Shown here in pieces: positions 1-10,397 of a stretch of DNA of 27,795 bases. Under the pieces are notes generated by a model that was not told the origin of the DNA, did no database searches, and saw only the letters and a list, made by a program, of their open reading frames with translations. How positions within the stretch are numbered: the first letter of the stretch is position 1; every line of letters starts with the position of its first letter. Made by a program: the position numbers and the translations under genes. This DNA comes from Phallusia fumigata. Lineage: Eukaryota > Chordata > Ascidiacea > Phlebobranchia > Ascidiidae. The stretch spans positions 1-27,795 of the forward strand of contig QXVZ01022531.1 of assembly GCA_008931825.1 (NCBI GenBank), read 5' to 3'.

Positions 1-58
1 AGAAACCGCTATTTAAATCCCACTGATGCACAAGTCGAAACAGATTTTTTAGCACAAG
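1..58 (+). CDS. Possible 3'-terminal coding piece of an unidentified gene, cut by the window edge
   Basis: The first frame reads RNRYLNPTDAQVETDFLAQ and then reaches a usable donor (CAAG|GTATTC at 58/59). If that donor is used, the strong acceptor with a long pyrimidine tract at 1521-1522 adds only Ala-Val before a TAG at 1528-1530, so this would be the end of a protein whose body lies left of the window. If it is not spliced, the frame runs on to a TGA at 91-93. AATAAA hexamers at 1174-1179 and 1310-1315 would serve the unspliced version. I do not recognise the peptide. Its composition looks protein-like, but 19 to 30 residues is too little to prove a gene. Confidence 0.3.
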
Positions 59-93
59 GTATTCTGGTCTTTTGTAGAGTCTGTAATTTCTGA

Positions 94-3000
94 ACTATCC
101 AAGCGATTTAATTCACACTTCTAAACGTGGCTAAAATATCTTATCTTGTCTTCTTGCTGAAGTATTAGAAGGCATGTTGCATCAGTGTGTATGTTATCTT
201 TCGTTGTGTGTTATTAAAGCATGCATCCTCATTTCATTGCTGTATTGGCGCTTTGCCGTGTTATATGAAGTTGATTCTCTGTTTAATTACGAGCAGATAT
301 GCATCGGTGTCATGTACGAGTGCAAGTGTCATTAGGCGGATTATACACATAGACACAAATGGAAAGGGACCTGGCATGCCATCAAACCTACCCCCCTTGT
401 TGTGCCCATGCAATTATGGTTTATTTTTAGTTTTACCAAACAATAACCAAAAAATATCTTGGGTGTTAAAAATTATTTGTGCAAAAGGACCAAAACCTTT
501 ACATGGAATGAAATTGACTACATATTTGATAGAAATGCCGAGTTTGTGTCTATGTGACAATTTGTTGATAATTGTCATTTCTCCTCACCATAAAATCAGC
601 CTATTTATTCTTTTTCCCTCAAAAGGTGGCTTCCTGACTTAGTTTTTGGTAAATCTTAATATTCGTATGATTCAACTTTAATTTTTCACCTTTCAATTAG
701 TTTATTTTGTGTTTTTTTTTATTCATCAAAAGTCCAATTTTACTTCATGGAGTGCAACTGTCACTTTCAGCTCTTAGTTTACTAACAATGTGGTATAATA
801 TGGTATAGGGAAGAAAGACAGTCCATGATCGTGTGGATTGTGGCTCCCTATGACATTACCGACGTCAAAATAAGGTGCCCCAAACCTAACATTTTCCTCT
901 AACATTTGACCATGAATAGCTTAGGAAACACACTGTTGAATGTTGGTATCTTCGTATTTTGTTTGTGTAAAACAAAATTTGAGTTATGTTGGTTGAAGCA
1001 AAGTCATTGAAACCATGTTAATTTTCTGTTGAAACTTGATATACTTACCACCTTATTAAAAAAAATGTTAGAAAACAAGTTATAAGTTGCCAGTAGCCAA
1101 GTAAATATAAAAAATACAAGAATACATAAATGGTTTGAAATTGCCTTTTATGTTTGTAACATTATTTTCACATAATAAACATTTGGGTTGATAACTGATG
1201 TTGTAATGTTTAAAGTTATTTTAACTGTGCCAATACAGCAAAGCAAAAGTTATTGTTGGTAATAGTTTTGTGAAATATAGTATGTCCCAGTATTTTCGGT
1301 CATTGACTTAATAAAAAAGTGGTTTTACTAACTTATTTATTTTTAACTGTTATCTCAATTTTTATCTGTTAAAACAGAAAAAATGTCAGTCATTTAGGTG
1401 CCATGCAGATTTTCCTCTTTTTAGCGTGTATGTAATGTCACAATTTCTTATATTTGTCGTTTGGAGATATATACAACAAAATTTGTTGTATTCCATTTTA
1501 ACTCCCTAATTTTTCTTTTCAGCTGTATAGAAAGAGATCTGATAGCATGTTGGAGGATATTTTATTTGCCTCTTTGCATTTTTTAGTTACTTATGATGTG
1601 TTTTTACAACTATTTTACACAATTAGATCTTTACAAAAAAGTTACTGAAATGCATGAAGAATTTTTCTTTTTTTTTCTGTGAAGAACAAAAAATGATTTT
1701 CGAAACCAATTACCTGATAAAACACACCATTAGATTCAAATACTTTGGGATTCAAATTGTATATTATGTATTCCTAATTTCCACCTGGTCAGTTGCAATA
1801 CCTGTATCATTGTTGTACAACAAGGCCGTATGTAGTAAAAATTGCGTTGAGGTGTCAATGGAAGATACGTTTGTGGTGTTTGCCCTTGTTCCTACAGGGA
1901 ATGACGTCCATCGGCTCACGATTTTTGCTCAGTAAACAATGACAAACATATCCAGCATCCAAAACCAACCGATTTCCGTTGTTTGGCCAGTCTTCTCTGT
2001 CTTCTGACAGCACGCTCCCGACATATTTCGCGTTAATTTTACGATGTTGATGAAACGTTAACATTACCTCACGTGTTGTCTTAAAAGCAAAACATACGTA
2101 AACGTTTGTAAATCAGCGCTGCAACGAAAGGTTTTTAGTGGCGTAACAGGCATCGTCGTCACGACGACTGCCAGTGTATTTCCGTGACATGTTCCCGAAA
2201 TGCTGGCCTCGACCTGCATTGGCTTCTGGGCACTTCGGTCATGTCACGTGTGTAGCTATCTGTGGAGTATGAATAAGAAGTCACCGCCATAACCTTACAT
2301 AACCCACTGGTACGCCGGGACAAAAACCACCAGGATGCGAATGTTTTATTGTTTTGGTATGAAGACGAGAGTATATCCGTCTGTCAAACTCCTCTGAACC
2401 AGACTTGCAAGCAAAGAAAAGGTAAATAAGTTTACTCGGATATCCAGACATTAAAACAAACGTTTGTGGATGTTGGAACATCCACTCGTCTCCGGACGAG
2501 TTTGGTTCAATTATGTACAATTGATTGGATTTCAGGAAAGCCGGTATCCGATAGGAAGAAAGCCAAGTGGTATATAACCATAATAAATTCGCTTTAAAAC
2601 AATAGTCTTACTACTTGTTGCGGTATGTGGTTGCACTTTGCTCGGAAGCTGCCCACACGCCAAGACAATGGAGAGCTCCTTGCTTGCGTAGTGTGCCATC
2701 ATGGCTATTGTTGTCGTAACTCATCTCAAAAGCCCGATGTACGTCACATCACGTTGCCTTCATAGTTGTATGATCAGGCGTGATGTCACCTGCTTAGCGA
2801 AACCACCTAACTGCGTCAACCGGAAGAGTGCTGGTTAGACCATTTGTAACATTGCGTCTCAGGGTTCAGGCACGTACCATTCATTTACTGTGTCAGAGCA
2901 TGCGAGGCTCAGACGCGACGCGCGGCTGACAATGTCACGAAAAACAGTGCCATAAATGCCAGTTAATTAATGCCGTTTTGACAGTGATAAATGCTTGTGT

Positions 3001-4307
3001 GGCTACGTCTGGTAGTGTCTGAACAGCTATGTTGTCTGCGGTTCTTGGTGTTTAATCAGTTGTGCGTGTGTGTATTAAGAAGCGTTTAAGTACAACTACT
3101 GCAAGGGTCGATGTGGGTAGCGAGAAATTGAATTTCTGGCAAGCAGCGAAAGCCAGTGGCAGATGCAGAAATTCGGCGGTGTGTAATCTTGTTATAGGCA
3201 GCCTCGTTGTGACGCTTGGGCAGTTAAGCACGAGCGAAAAATAGCGCTTCGCTAATCTGACCTTCTGCTGGTTTTACACAAAACCTTGTTTTACTTTGCG
3301 GTCTTAAAAAAATGTCGTTGTTCAGAATGAGTAGTGTTTGAACTTATGCTTGTCTGCGCAGAATTATTACTGTTATTTTTTATTTTAAACGCACTAAACG
3401 CGATTTGAAGGCTGGTGTGAAACCTGGAACCAAACGTGTAAAATTAATTTGCATTACAACAACATGTGTGCACAGTTAACAGCAAGGTCTGTTGTGTTGT
3501 GTAATCACGTGAGATACAGATGGCAATGTACTGCTGCACGGTGCTACCACTACTGATATTGTGTCGTGTAATTGCCATAAATTGTGCAAATCACATTATC
3601 CACGTCCACTACAAACGACATCGGCGAATGCCGTTGTAATGTGATGAATGCTTCCCCACACGCATGGCACACGAAAGCCCTGATAAAACGCCGCCGGCAG
3701 TCCTCGTCTTCGTGTTTCACGGCCTCAATTCTCGCATGTCATAAAATACATGTTGGTGCGCTGATGTTCCATCCACCTGTGCCGGTTCCTCACTTCGCAC
3801 TTTGCCGTACGTAGATAGGTCATGGATTTCAGGGCGTATATTTGAGATTAAGATTATGGGCGCCTTTTCAGCCTTTCCAACAACGTTGCGGTTAAATGAT
3901 ATGCTGTGCAGTTTTGTGCCTAATTGGAATAGAACGACGCCGCTTTAGGCATCACCTATTAAACGCATGACCCAGTTTTATAGGTCAGAAACAGAGTTAT
4001 GTGCGCCTGAGGCCATTTTGCCTGTGTTCATACTGTGATCGTGTTGATCACGATGAGATGCACGCAATTTAGCATTCTATCTCGGGTCAATGTCTTGTCA
4101 ACTTACGACTGTGTGAACAGATTTTGTTCAGGCGGCAGTGGTTTGACAAATCCTAAAATCGTATGCATGACAGAATTGTCTGACCAAGGTTTTTTTCTTT
4201 TCGCACAGTGCCTCAGTGACGTGCATAAGTGTAAGGTTAATGTGATAAATGTCTGACTTGCGGCATCGGCTACTGATCGGTGTTGAACCCACGTTGCAAT
4301 TCGGACA
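94..4307. other. Gene-poor stretch left of the nuclear receptor gene
   Basis: No exon that I can defend lies here. The open frames (the longest is 151 codons at 187-642) have no protein-like composition or supporting splice sites. The first 2 kb is AT-rich. From about 2.05 to 4.3 kb the sequence becomes visibly richer in CpG and GC, which would suit the promoter or 5' regulatory region of the plus-strand receptor gene. I looked in particular for a C4-type nuclear-receptor zinc finger (CxxC pairs with the P-box) and found none on the plus strand. Confidence 0.5.
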
Positions 4308-7300
4308 ATGATGATGACTGTTGGATCTGCGCTGAACGTGGAATCTCACTACAGCACCAGCTTGTTTCAGCACAGTCAACATCAAGCAACTGATACCGAG
4401 TCCCCACCACCAAGCAACGCGCTTTCCTGTGACATGTCTTACCGTTTTGTTCCGGGCAGTAACCTCCTCAGTTCATCCTCCTATAAACACAAACTGGCTA
4501 ATTCCAATGAACGATTAGACACTGCCCACATGATCAACAGTCAGATAGGCTCTTATGAAGGTAACTGTGTTTGTGTAAACACACTGATTGACTGTGTTTA
4601 TTTACATATTCAATTGTGCAATTAATTTTTGTGCGTTGACTTAACAGTTTGCAAACTCTTTGAGGAGTTTGATGCATGNGTTTCACTAGTTAAACAACAC
4701 AAGTCAAAATTCTTAACGTTAATAACACAGGCCCAATTTATTGTGAATGTAAGAAAAACTAAAACAATTTAATTATAACTATACCCATGCTTTTCATCAT
4801 AGGAAATTATTGATTACCAAAGTGCTTATATGCAAATTTGGCAATATTTTTAAACAAAAATTGTATGTGAAAAATTGCCATATAACTTGTTACAGTACAA
4901 ACTCCATGTTCCCTGCTTTTAAAAACTATTTATCAATTGACCAATCGCATTAAATATGCATTGCTTCATCTGTCTGACACAGTTCCAACTTAACAGTATT
5001 TGTGCCAATTCGACTTAATATTGATTTTCTTGCAGGGATCTTGACTTAAAGGATCAAATTGCTTTGCTGAAGTCTGGATGCACTGAGATACTTTTTATCA
5101 AAGCAAACTACACATATGATTCAAGCAGAAAAGCCCTGACCCTTGGCCCAGATATCATTTACACCAGAGAATCTTTTCTACAGGGTAGGTGGATTTAGAA
5201 ATTAATTTTGTTATGTATTATTTAGGCATTATTTTATTTTGTAATGTTGCTATTTTGAGTTTACGTAGGTACTAAAAAATTTTTTAGCAGGAAAATAATG
5301 TCATTTTCTCTTTTTGGTAAATCAGCCACATCACAAATGTTTCTAAAACTGCAGCAGGCCTTCTGGGTTTTGTACTCTTACCTATGTTTAATTTGATGTT
5401 TGTCTGTGTAGGTGGGATGTCTGAAGATTATACAGATGCATATCTTAAATTTCATGAGGACCTTAGCATCCTTAATCTTAATGATATGGAAATGGCATCA
5501 CTCTCTGCACTATCCCTGTTTTCTGCAGGTTAGTTACGAGCAACTTCACATTTAAAATATGGATGGCCAACTAGTTATTGCAAACTTTTCTCCCTCAGAG
5601 AGACTGCACTTTGAAAAGTACTAGTTTTATAGTTAATATGTTTAAACCACTATAAAATGACTGGAGGGGCGCAAACCAACACCCAATCACAACAAAACTA
5701 TCTTAGTCAACAAACCCTATTTAGTTAATTGTTAGGGAATTTGTTTTGGATAACTGATAGTGTACTACATTTTATGAAAGTAACTTTACATATCTGCTGA
5801 AAACAGTTTGTTGCTAATTTTGATTACCTTTACATGCTGCATGTAAGGAAATTTATTGGGGAATTTTAGGCAAAGATTTACAATTTCAGGGGTAGCTGAT
5901 GGATTTCAACTTGTATTGGATATTTGGCCACTTTCACACGGACTTAGATGTTGTTTAGAACAAAACTAGCTATTTTTCAAATTTTGCTTGTAATACACTT
6001 TGGGTCAAAAGGGACTCCCGGTTATTCCAACAAGGCCCCTTAAAAAGTTTGAAAAACATTGCTTAAAATTATACATCATGTGAGAAATAAGTATGGGCCG
6101 AGCCTAGATAGTACGTGATTACTTGGTTATGAAGCATCCTTGTTTATGATGCTTGGTAATCGGCCAAAAAGTGACGCTTGCAGTTCCGACATACTTAACA
6201 TCACATAATGACGAGCAAGGGTTCAATTAAGTCTAAGTTTCTGGCGCTGGATATGTTAAACAATTTTCCCCCAAAAAGTACGGCTTGCCGAAAAGTCGGA
6301 ACTATTTTAGTTTGAAAGTTAAAAAAAACATGTCGGTCAATCCATTGCTACGTCATATACGTGTGACGTAATATCGGGCACGCGTCGCCAAACATTGAGA
6401 ATATACACGAGATTCTCGGTAATAGGCCAAACACTTGCAGTTGTGACCCATTTCCGTCAAGCATGTATTTTACTTACTTGTTGCAGATCGGGCCGAAGTG
6501 AAAAACACCCACATGGTTGAGGCTCAACAAGAAGTCATCGCCCTCGCATTGCAAGCTTACACTGACAACTTGTACAAAACCAGGAACCGATTTGCTTGCA
6601 TAATGGCATTTTTACCCAAACTGCGCACGCTCAATGCACTCTGCACCCATGCCTTCGCCGAAGTTCATGTAAGTATATTGCACCCAAATATCATAGACTG
6701 TGTTTTACCACTGTTTCAAATCAAGAAATTTTGTAGTATGACAAACCAGCGACTAAAGTGTGTCAGAAACTGTAACTATTTTCTTGAGAAGTATGGGTCA
6801 AACAAATTCTGTCAAACAAATTAATCATAGCCTTGGCAATAAGTCGCATAGGTGCGACCATCAATCAAAGACCAAACCGCACTAGGGTCTTTTAAACATG
6901 AATCCTGTAACCCATGAAGTCGAAGCCAAATTACCTGAGCTTGGTGGCAAAAGGTCAGGAAATTCCAACCCTGTTATCGCTGCACCGACACCGTTTCTAC
7001 TGAAAGCAAGTGATTGACGTGTTAGCTGGGCCGAGCTGCGGTGTTTAACAAGAAATAAGGTCGTGGGCCTGAAAGCGAAATGTTAACCATGGCTGTGTGA
7101 CTCTATGCTTCTTACCATAAAATGTCACGTCCTTTCTGTGGCGGTAGTCGTGGCATAAGGCCCGACATGTTGATACTTAGCCGTGTGAAGTGGGTGCGAA
7201 TCTGGAATGCAAATTCGTTGCAAGCTTTCCAAGAACTTCGACTTCACGTCATGCAGCATTACGCAGCATATCGAGTTTTTTTTACTTTTTTTGTCGCTGT

Positions 7301-7697
7301 GAGTTTTATTTTTTGCTAATTCGAAATAGTTTAGCCACCTCTGTTAAATTTAAGGCCGTGTACCTAGTATTATTACGCCGTATTCTGTTTGACATCTACT
7401 GCTAAATCGGGTTGAAATTTCGGCCAAGCTGCAATATCACGTCACACTTCTATTTTAAGCGCTTTTAGTTACCGCGGCTAAGTATGCTGTGATATTCTGA
7501 CTTGAAGCATCCGTAGGTTAAACTAGAGTCAATCACCAATTGGTAATTACCTCACACCTATAATGATCAACCTAACTGTTGCCGCCTATTTTATGCCTAG
7601 CACACTAAGACATGTAATTTTGCCTTTGCAGAAGCAATACAGTGAAGAAATTCGTCCTCTGGTTGCTGAAGTGCAGCCCAACTCCAGTGTATCGTGA
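4308..7697 (+). CDS. Nuclear receptor ligand-binding domain protein, VDR/PXR-like (NR1I/NR1H group), no DNA-binding domain seen
   Basis: Proposed exons are 4308-4560, 4648-4717 (tentative), 5036-5184, 5412-5528, 6487-6668 and 7632-7697; they join in frame to 278 residues ending in TGA. The product should be a ligand-regulated transcription factor domain. The receptor signature DLDLKDQIALLK is at about residues 109-120, the helix 6-8 region has KFHEDL and SLFSADR, and the C-terminal helix reads RPLVAEV (about 265-271), an AF-2 core with its glutamate. The ends of exon 3 and the last exon most resemble vitamin D/pregnane X receptors, with FXR/LXR next. Residues 1-84 are a Ser/Pro/His-rich leader or hinge. 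The ATG at 4308 has A at -3 and an in-frame TGA at about 4281-4283. Exon 2 contains an N at 4679 and uses a weak donor (AC|GTTAAT) chosen because it alone keeps the frame. The later exons are firm; the start is not. A zinc-finger exon elsewhere remains possible. Confidence 0.8.
4679..4679. other. Single N inside receptor exon 2
   Basis: The undetermined base is the third position of a TGN codon, so the residue could be Cys or Trp, or a stop if the base is A. Unlike the other N in the window (27084), it is not flanked by duplicated sequence. It may be one uncalled base or a placeholder for a short gap, which could also explain the difficult frame of this exon. Confidence 0.9.
5529..6486 (+). 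other. Receptor intron between the helix 8 exon and the next, 958 bases
   Basis: A GT-AG intron (GTTAGT donor, TTGTTGCAG acceptor). Its first half is AT-rich and its last 400 bases are richer in CpG. Two related segments of about 30-36 bases lie in it, at 6155-6190 and 6418-6447, sharing GGTAAT-GGCCAAA and TTGCAGTT-GAC. A small perfect inverted repeat (AAGCATC/GATGCTT) sits near 6132-6153. No gene is seen inside. Confidence 0.6.
6669..7631 (+). other. Last receptor intron, 963 bases
   Basis: A GT-AG intron with a consensus donor (CAT|GTAAGT) and acceptor (TTTGCAG). It separates the helix 10 exon from the short exon encoding the AF-2 helix. It is CpG-richer than the introns of the two minus-strand genes. 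The open frames inside it are not protein-like. Confidence 0.6.
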
Positions 7698-9090
7698 TAC
7701 AGGAGTGATATCGCCCGGAGTCAGTCGTGGCAAATGCTGCACGCGCCTCATCGCCATGTGTTTAACCAACTTGTAAGGGTTGGTTGTGGCCTGCGGGCGA
7801 TTGTCCTTTGCAAAACAATGGGATTGCGTTTATTGCACCCACAGCATGAGCCCTGCTTGTTGAGGAGCCACGACAGCGAAACACGCCCCCGCTAAAAGAC
7901 GCGTGTCCTCGAGATGACATGCCCGCACTAGAGGAAACCAATTTACCTCAAACCATGGTTCATTCTTCGTTCGAAGTGTTAATACCGCGGATTTTAGACG
8001 TTGGGTTTTTTCACTATAAACGTCGGTCCGTTTGTCACCGGTTTTAGTTGAGTTAAACTATATGTGAAAGATGACCCAAACATTGTTAACTGAACGTGCT
8101 TTTAAAATTTCTGCCCAATCTAATCGTTGTCACATTCCACGAAACTGGAAAAGTAAAGAATCACCTTCATACAATCCAATTACTGTATTTCTGGGTAGTG
8201 AATCGTAACTTGTATGTGATTGAAAATGCTTCGCGAAGAACGCGGGGTTTCAGCTGCAACTATGTGGAAAACTGTTGATGGTTTTAAAACAAAACGTAAA
8301 CATTGGCAAACCAAATTGACCCCATTGACCTTCGACACACAAAGGACACAATACTGACACAAAATTCGAATCAAACCTTATTTAATAGCGCACTCTGATA
8401 ACAATGACGTCAAAAGGAGGAACTCTTCCGTTAACCTGTGGTTCCACTATTCAAAACGCACAGAAAATTTCTCGAAATCAGCCAATCAGGCCAACACGTT
8501 TTTCCGGGGGCACGACCCCTCTTCGCTGTCGTGAGCAACAGTTCATTGACCTCACACACATCATCGAGTCAACACGAAATTACTGCAGCATGCCCAGGTC
8601 ATTGGGATAAGGTTGGCGGCCGGCTGAACTGCCCATGCTTTTTACCTCAAGAAGAATTGAAATGCACAGTCCCTTTATCAGCAGTGTTTGATCAGCATGT
8701 GGTCGGTGCACCGCATCCTGACTCTACCTCAACGTGCGCGTGCCACCCGACCAACACTGACCGTGAAACCTTATAGTTCGTCCACTCCCTTTCACCCCGT
8801 TGTGTCCATTTACCCATGTGTACTTGCCCGCTAAGTTGGTGTCAAAGACGAAAGACCGCTTTGTGTACAAAGCGGAACAACGCTTTTTTGAATCATGCAA
8901 ACACATCTTCTTACTTTTGTTTTCTTCGCGCCATCGCGTATCTTTTACCCTTTATGTTTACTTCGCCTATCTTCTTCAATACGAATTAGTCGCTGGTACG
9001 TTGTCAGCGCATCAACGTAGCGCATACGGCAGCGGGGCCCTTTAGAATGTAATCCCTTTTTGCGTGTCTAATGTGCCTGCCCCGCCATTT

Positions 9091-9131
9091 TAGCATAGCG
9101 GTTAAAGACGCTCGTTTTATTGATTCAAGCC
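9091..9131 (+). repeat. tRNA-related A-box/B-box segment, possible SINE remnant
   Basis: TAGCATAGCGG (9091-9101), continuing GTTAAAGACGCTCG, resembles a tRNA D-arm and the RNA polymerase III A box. GATTCAAGCC (9122-9131) resembles a B box about 31 bases downstream. No tRNA cloverleaf can be folded around it, so it is not a tRNA gene. A tRNA-derived SINE head is possible, but I have only one copy and no tail or target-site duplication. Confidence 0.2.
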
Positions 9132-9595
9132 ACTCTGTATATTTTGTACAGCGCATTGTTTCGCCACATTGCTGGACGCAGCAGTCATTGGCTATCCGAT
9201 TTCATCGCGAAGCTTTTCAATTACACGTTATAGTTTTTTTTGTCGCACAGCGTTGGTTTTCGCACAGATCGCGCGTTCAAGGTGATGTGTTTTTAGCAAT
9301 GCGCTTTTTGAATGCGATTGCTTGCAGCATCGTAGGTGTGCACGCGCTAACCAATATACAAGCAACGGAACTTAATACAAAAACACCATGTTTACAAAGT
9401 TCAAAGAACCGGAAAAATATGAATGCTGATGTGCCATTGTTCGTTCGCATGTTTATAAGTTTCATCAATTGCTGGTCTGTGGTGCACAAGAACCTTCACC
9501 AAATAAGTACGGACACTTTTCATTTGAAGACTGTAGAAGTGCAATTGCGCCCAATATTGAATATAAACCTTTGAACTGCTAAAAATTGGGAAGTT

Positions 9596-9601
9596 AATAA
9601 A
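9596..9601 (+). terminator. AATAAA, first plus-strand poly(A) hexamer after the receptor gene
   Basis: This exact AATAAA is the first on the plus strand after the receptor stop at 7697. The distance (about 1.9 kb) makes the assignment uncertain. Confidence 0.25.
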
Positions 9602-10138
9602 ATGTCCCTTGATCGACATAAAGCAACGAAGAGATCGGCAGCATGTTCTTAGTTAATGTCATAATTTTATTTTTTTATGTAGCCTTCCTTGATTTTACCC
9701 CGCTGGTTTTTATCAATGGAATTTTTTCGCAGATGTTTACGCCTCTTACTACTAACATGTTTGCGAACCTGAACTTGGTTGTGTTGTCAATGAATGCAGA
9801 ATTTTTAGGATTGTCTGCGCTCCTGCTGCCAAGGCTAAAACTAGTACTAGAAGTTTTGCTTGCAGACCTAGGCACCTGGTACGTAATGAGGTGACATACA
9901 AGCTCGTTTTGGTTCAACGCTGAAAAAATAACTAACCCCAATGGCAAATTTATGATTTAAGGATTTTGACCACGCGAAACTTGTTTTAGCAAAAGCTCAA
10001 GAGCACGGCAAAACGTTTGAATCACATTTTGTTCCATGTTTAACTTCCAACTGTAGGCCCAAGTAAATACTTCAAAGTCCAACATGTCTGTGTTATTTGC
10101 ATACTGCTAAAAAGGATATTGAAAACATGACAGTGCAG

Positions 10139-10144
10139 TTTATT
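10139..10144 (-). terminator. Poly(A) signal of UBF
   Basis: The plus strand reads TTTATT, giving AATAAA on the minus strand about 255 bases downstream of the UBF stop codon. A second AATAAA overlaps the stop itself (10397-10402) but is too close to be likely. This gives a 3' UTR of normal length. Confidence 0.55.
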
Positions 10145-10397
10145 GATGGCGAAATAGCCGGCAACGCTCCGGTAAATGGCAGTGACATGGGATGCAACAG
10201 ACATAGAACGCTACACAACATTTTACATAAAACGAACAGAATTTAAAATGAAGAAAGGTAGACGATACGAAGAGCTTGATAAAACGTTAAAAAGCAACCA
10301 ACAGACTGGCCGAGGGTAAACTTCACGATTATTGTGAACACCTTGTAGCACCATTTTAGGTTGTTTTATATTTCATGGGTGGGACGTTGTCCAAAGT

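Larger units (their letters stand above)
7698..10138. other. 3' UTR of the receptor gene and convergent intergenic space
   Basis: No defensible gene lies between the receptor stop codon and the UBF poly(A) signal. The first plus-strand AATAAA after the receptor stop is at 9596-9601, so either the 3' UTR is about 1.9 kb or a non-consensus signal is used. The region is GC- and CpG-rich compared with the UBF introns. It contains a long open frame (9071-9574, 167 codons) that I do not accept as a gene, and a tRNA-like A-box/B-box pair near 9091-9131. Confidence 0.5.

Noticed and set aside
187-642. 151-codon open frame near the left end
   Set aside because: Composition is Cys/Leu/Ile-rich like translated AT-rich noncoding DNA, with no motif or homologue recognised.
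4718-4748. Longer receptor exon 2 ending at the stronger donor GTAAGA at 4749
   Set aside because: It leaves phase 0 while the next exon needs two bases from its predecessor; the joined frame would hit a stop at once.
9071-9574. 167-codon open frame, the longest unassigned one on the plus strand
   Set aside because: The residue order looks random, the start has no support, there are no domain motifs, and it overlaps frames of similar quality on the other strand.
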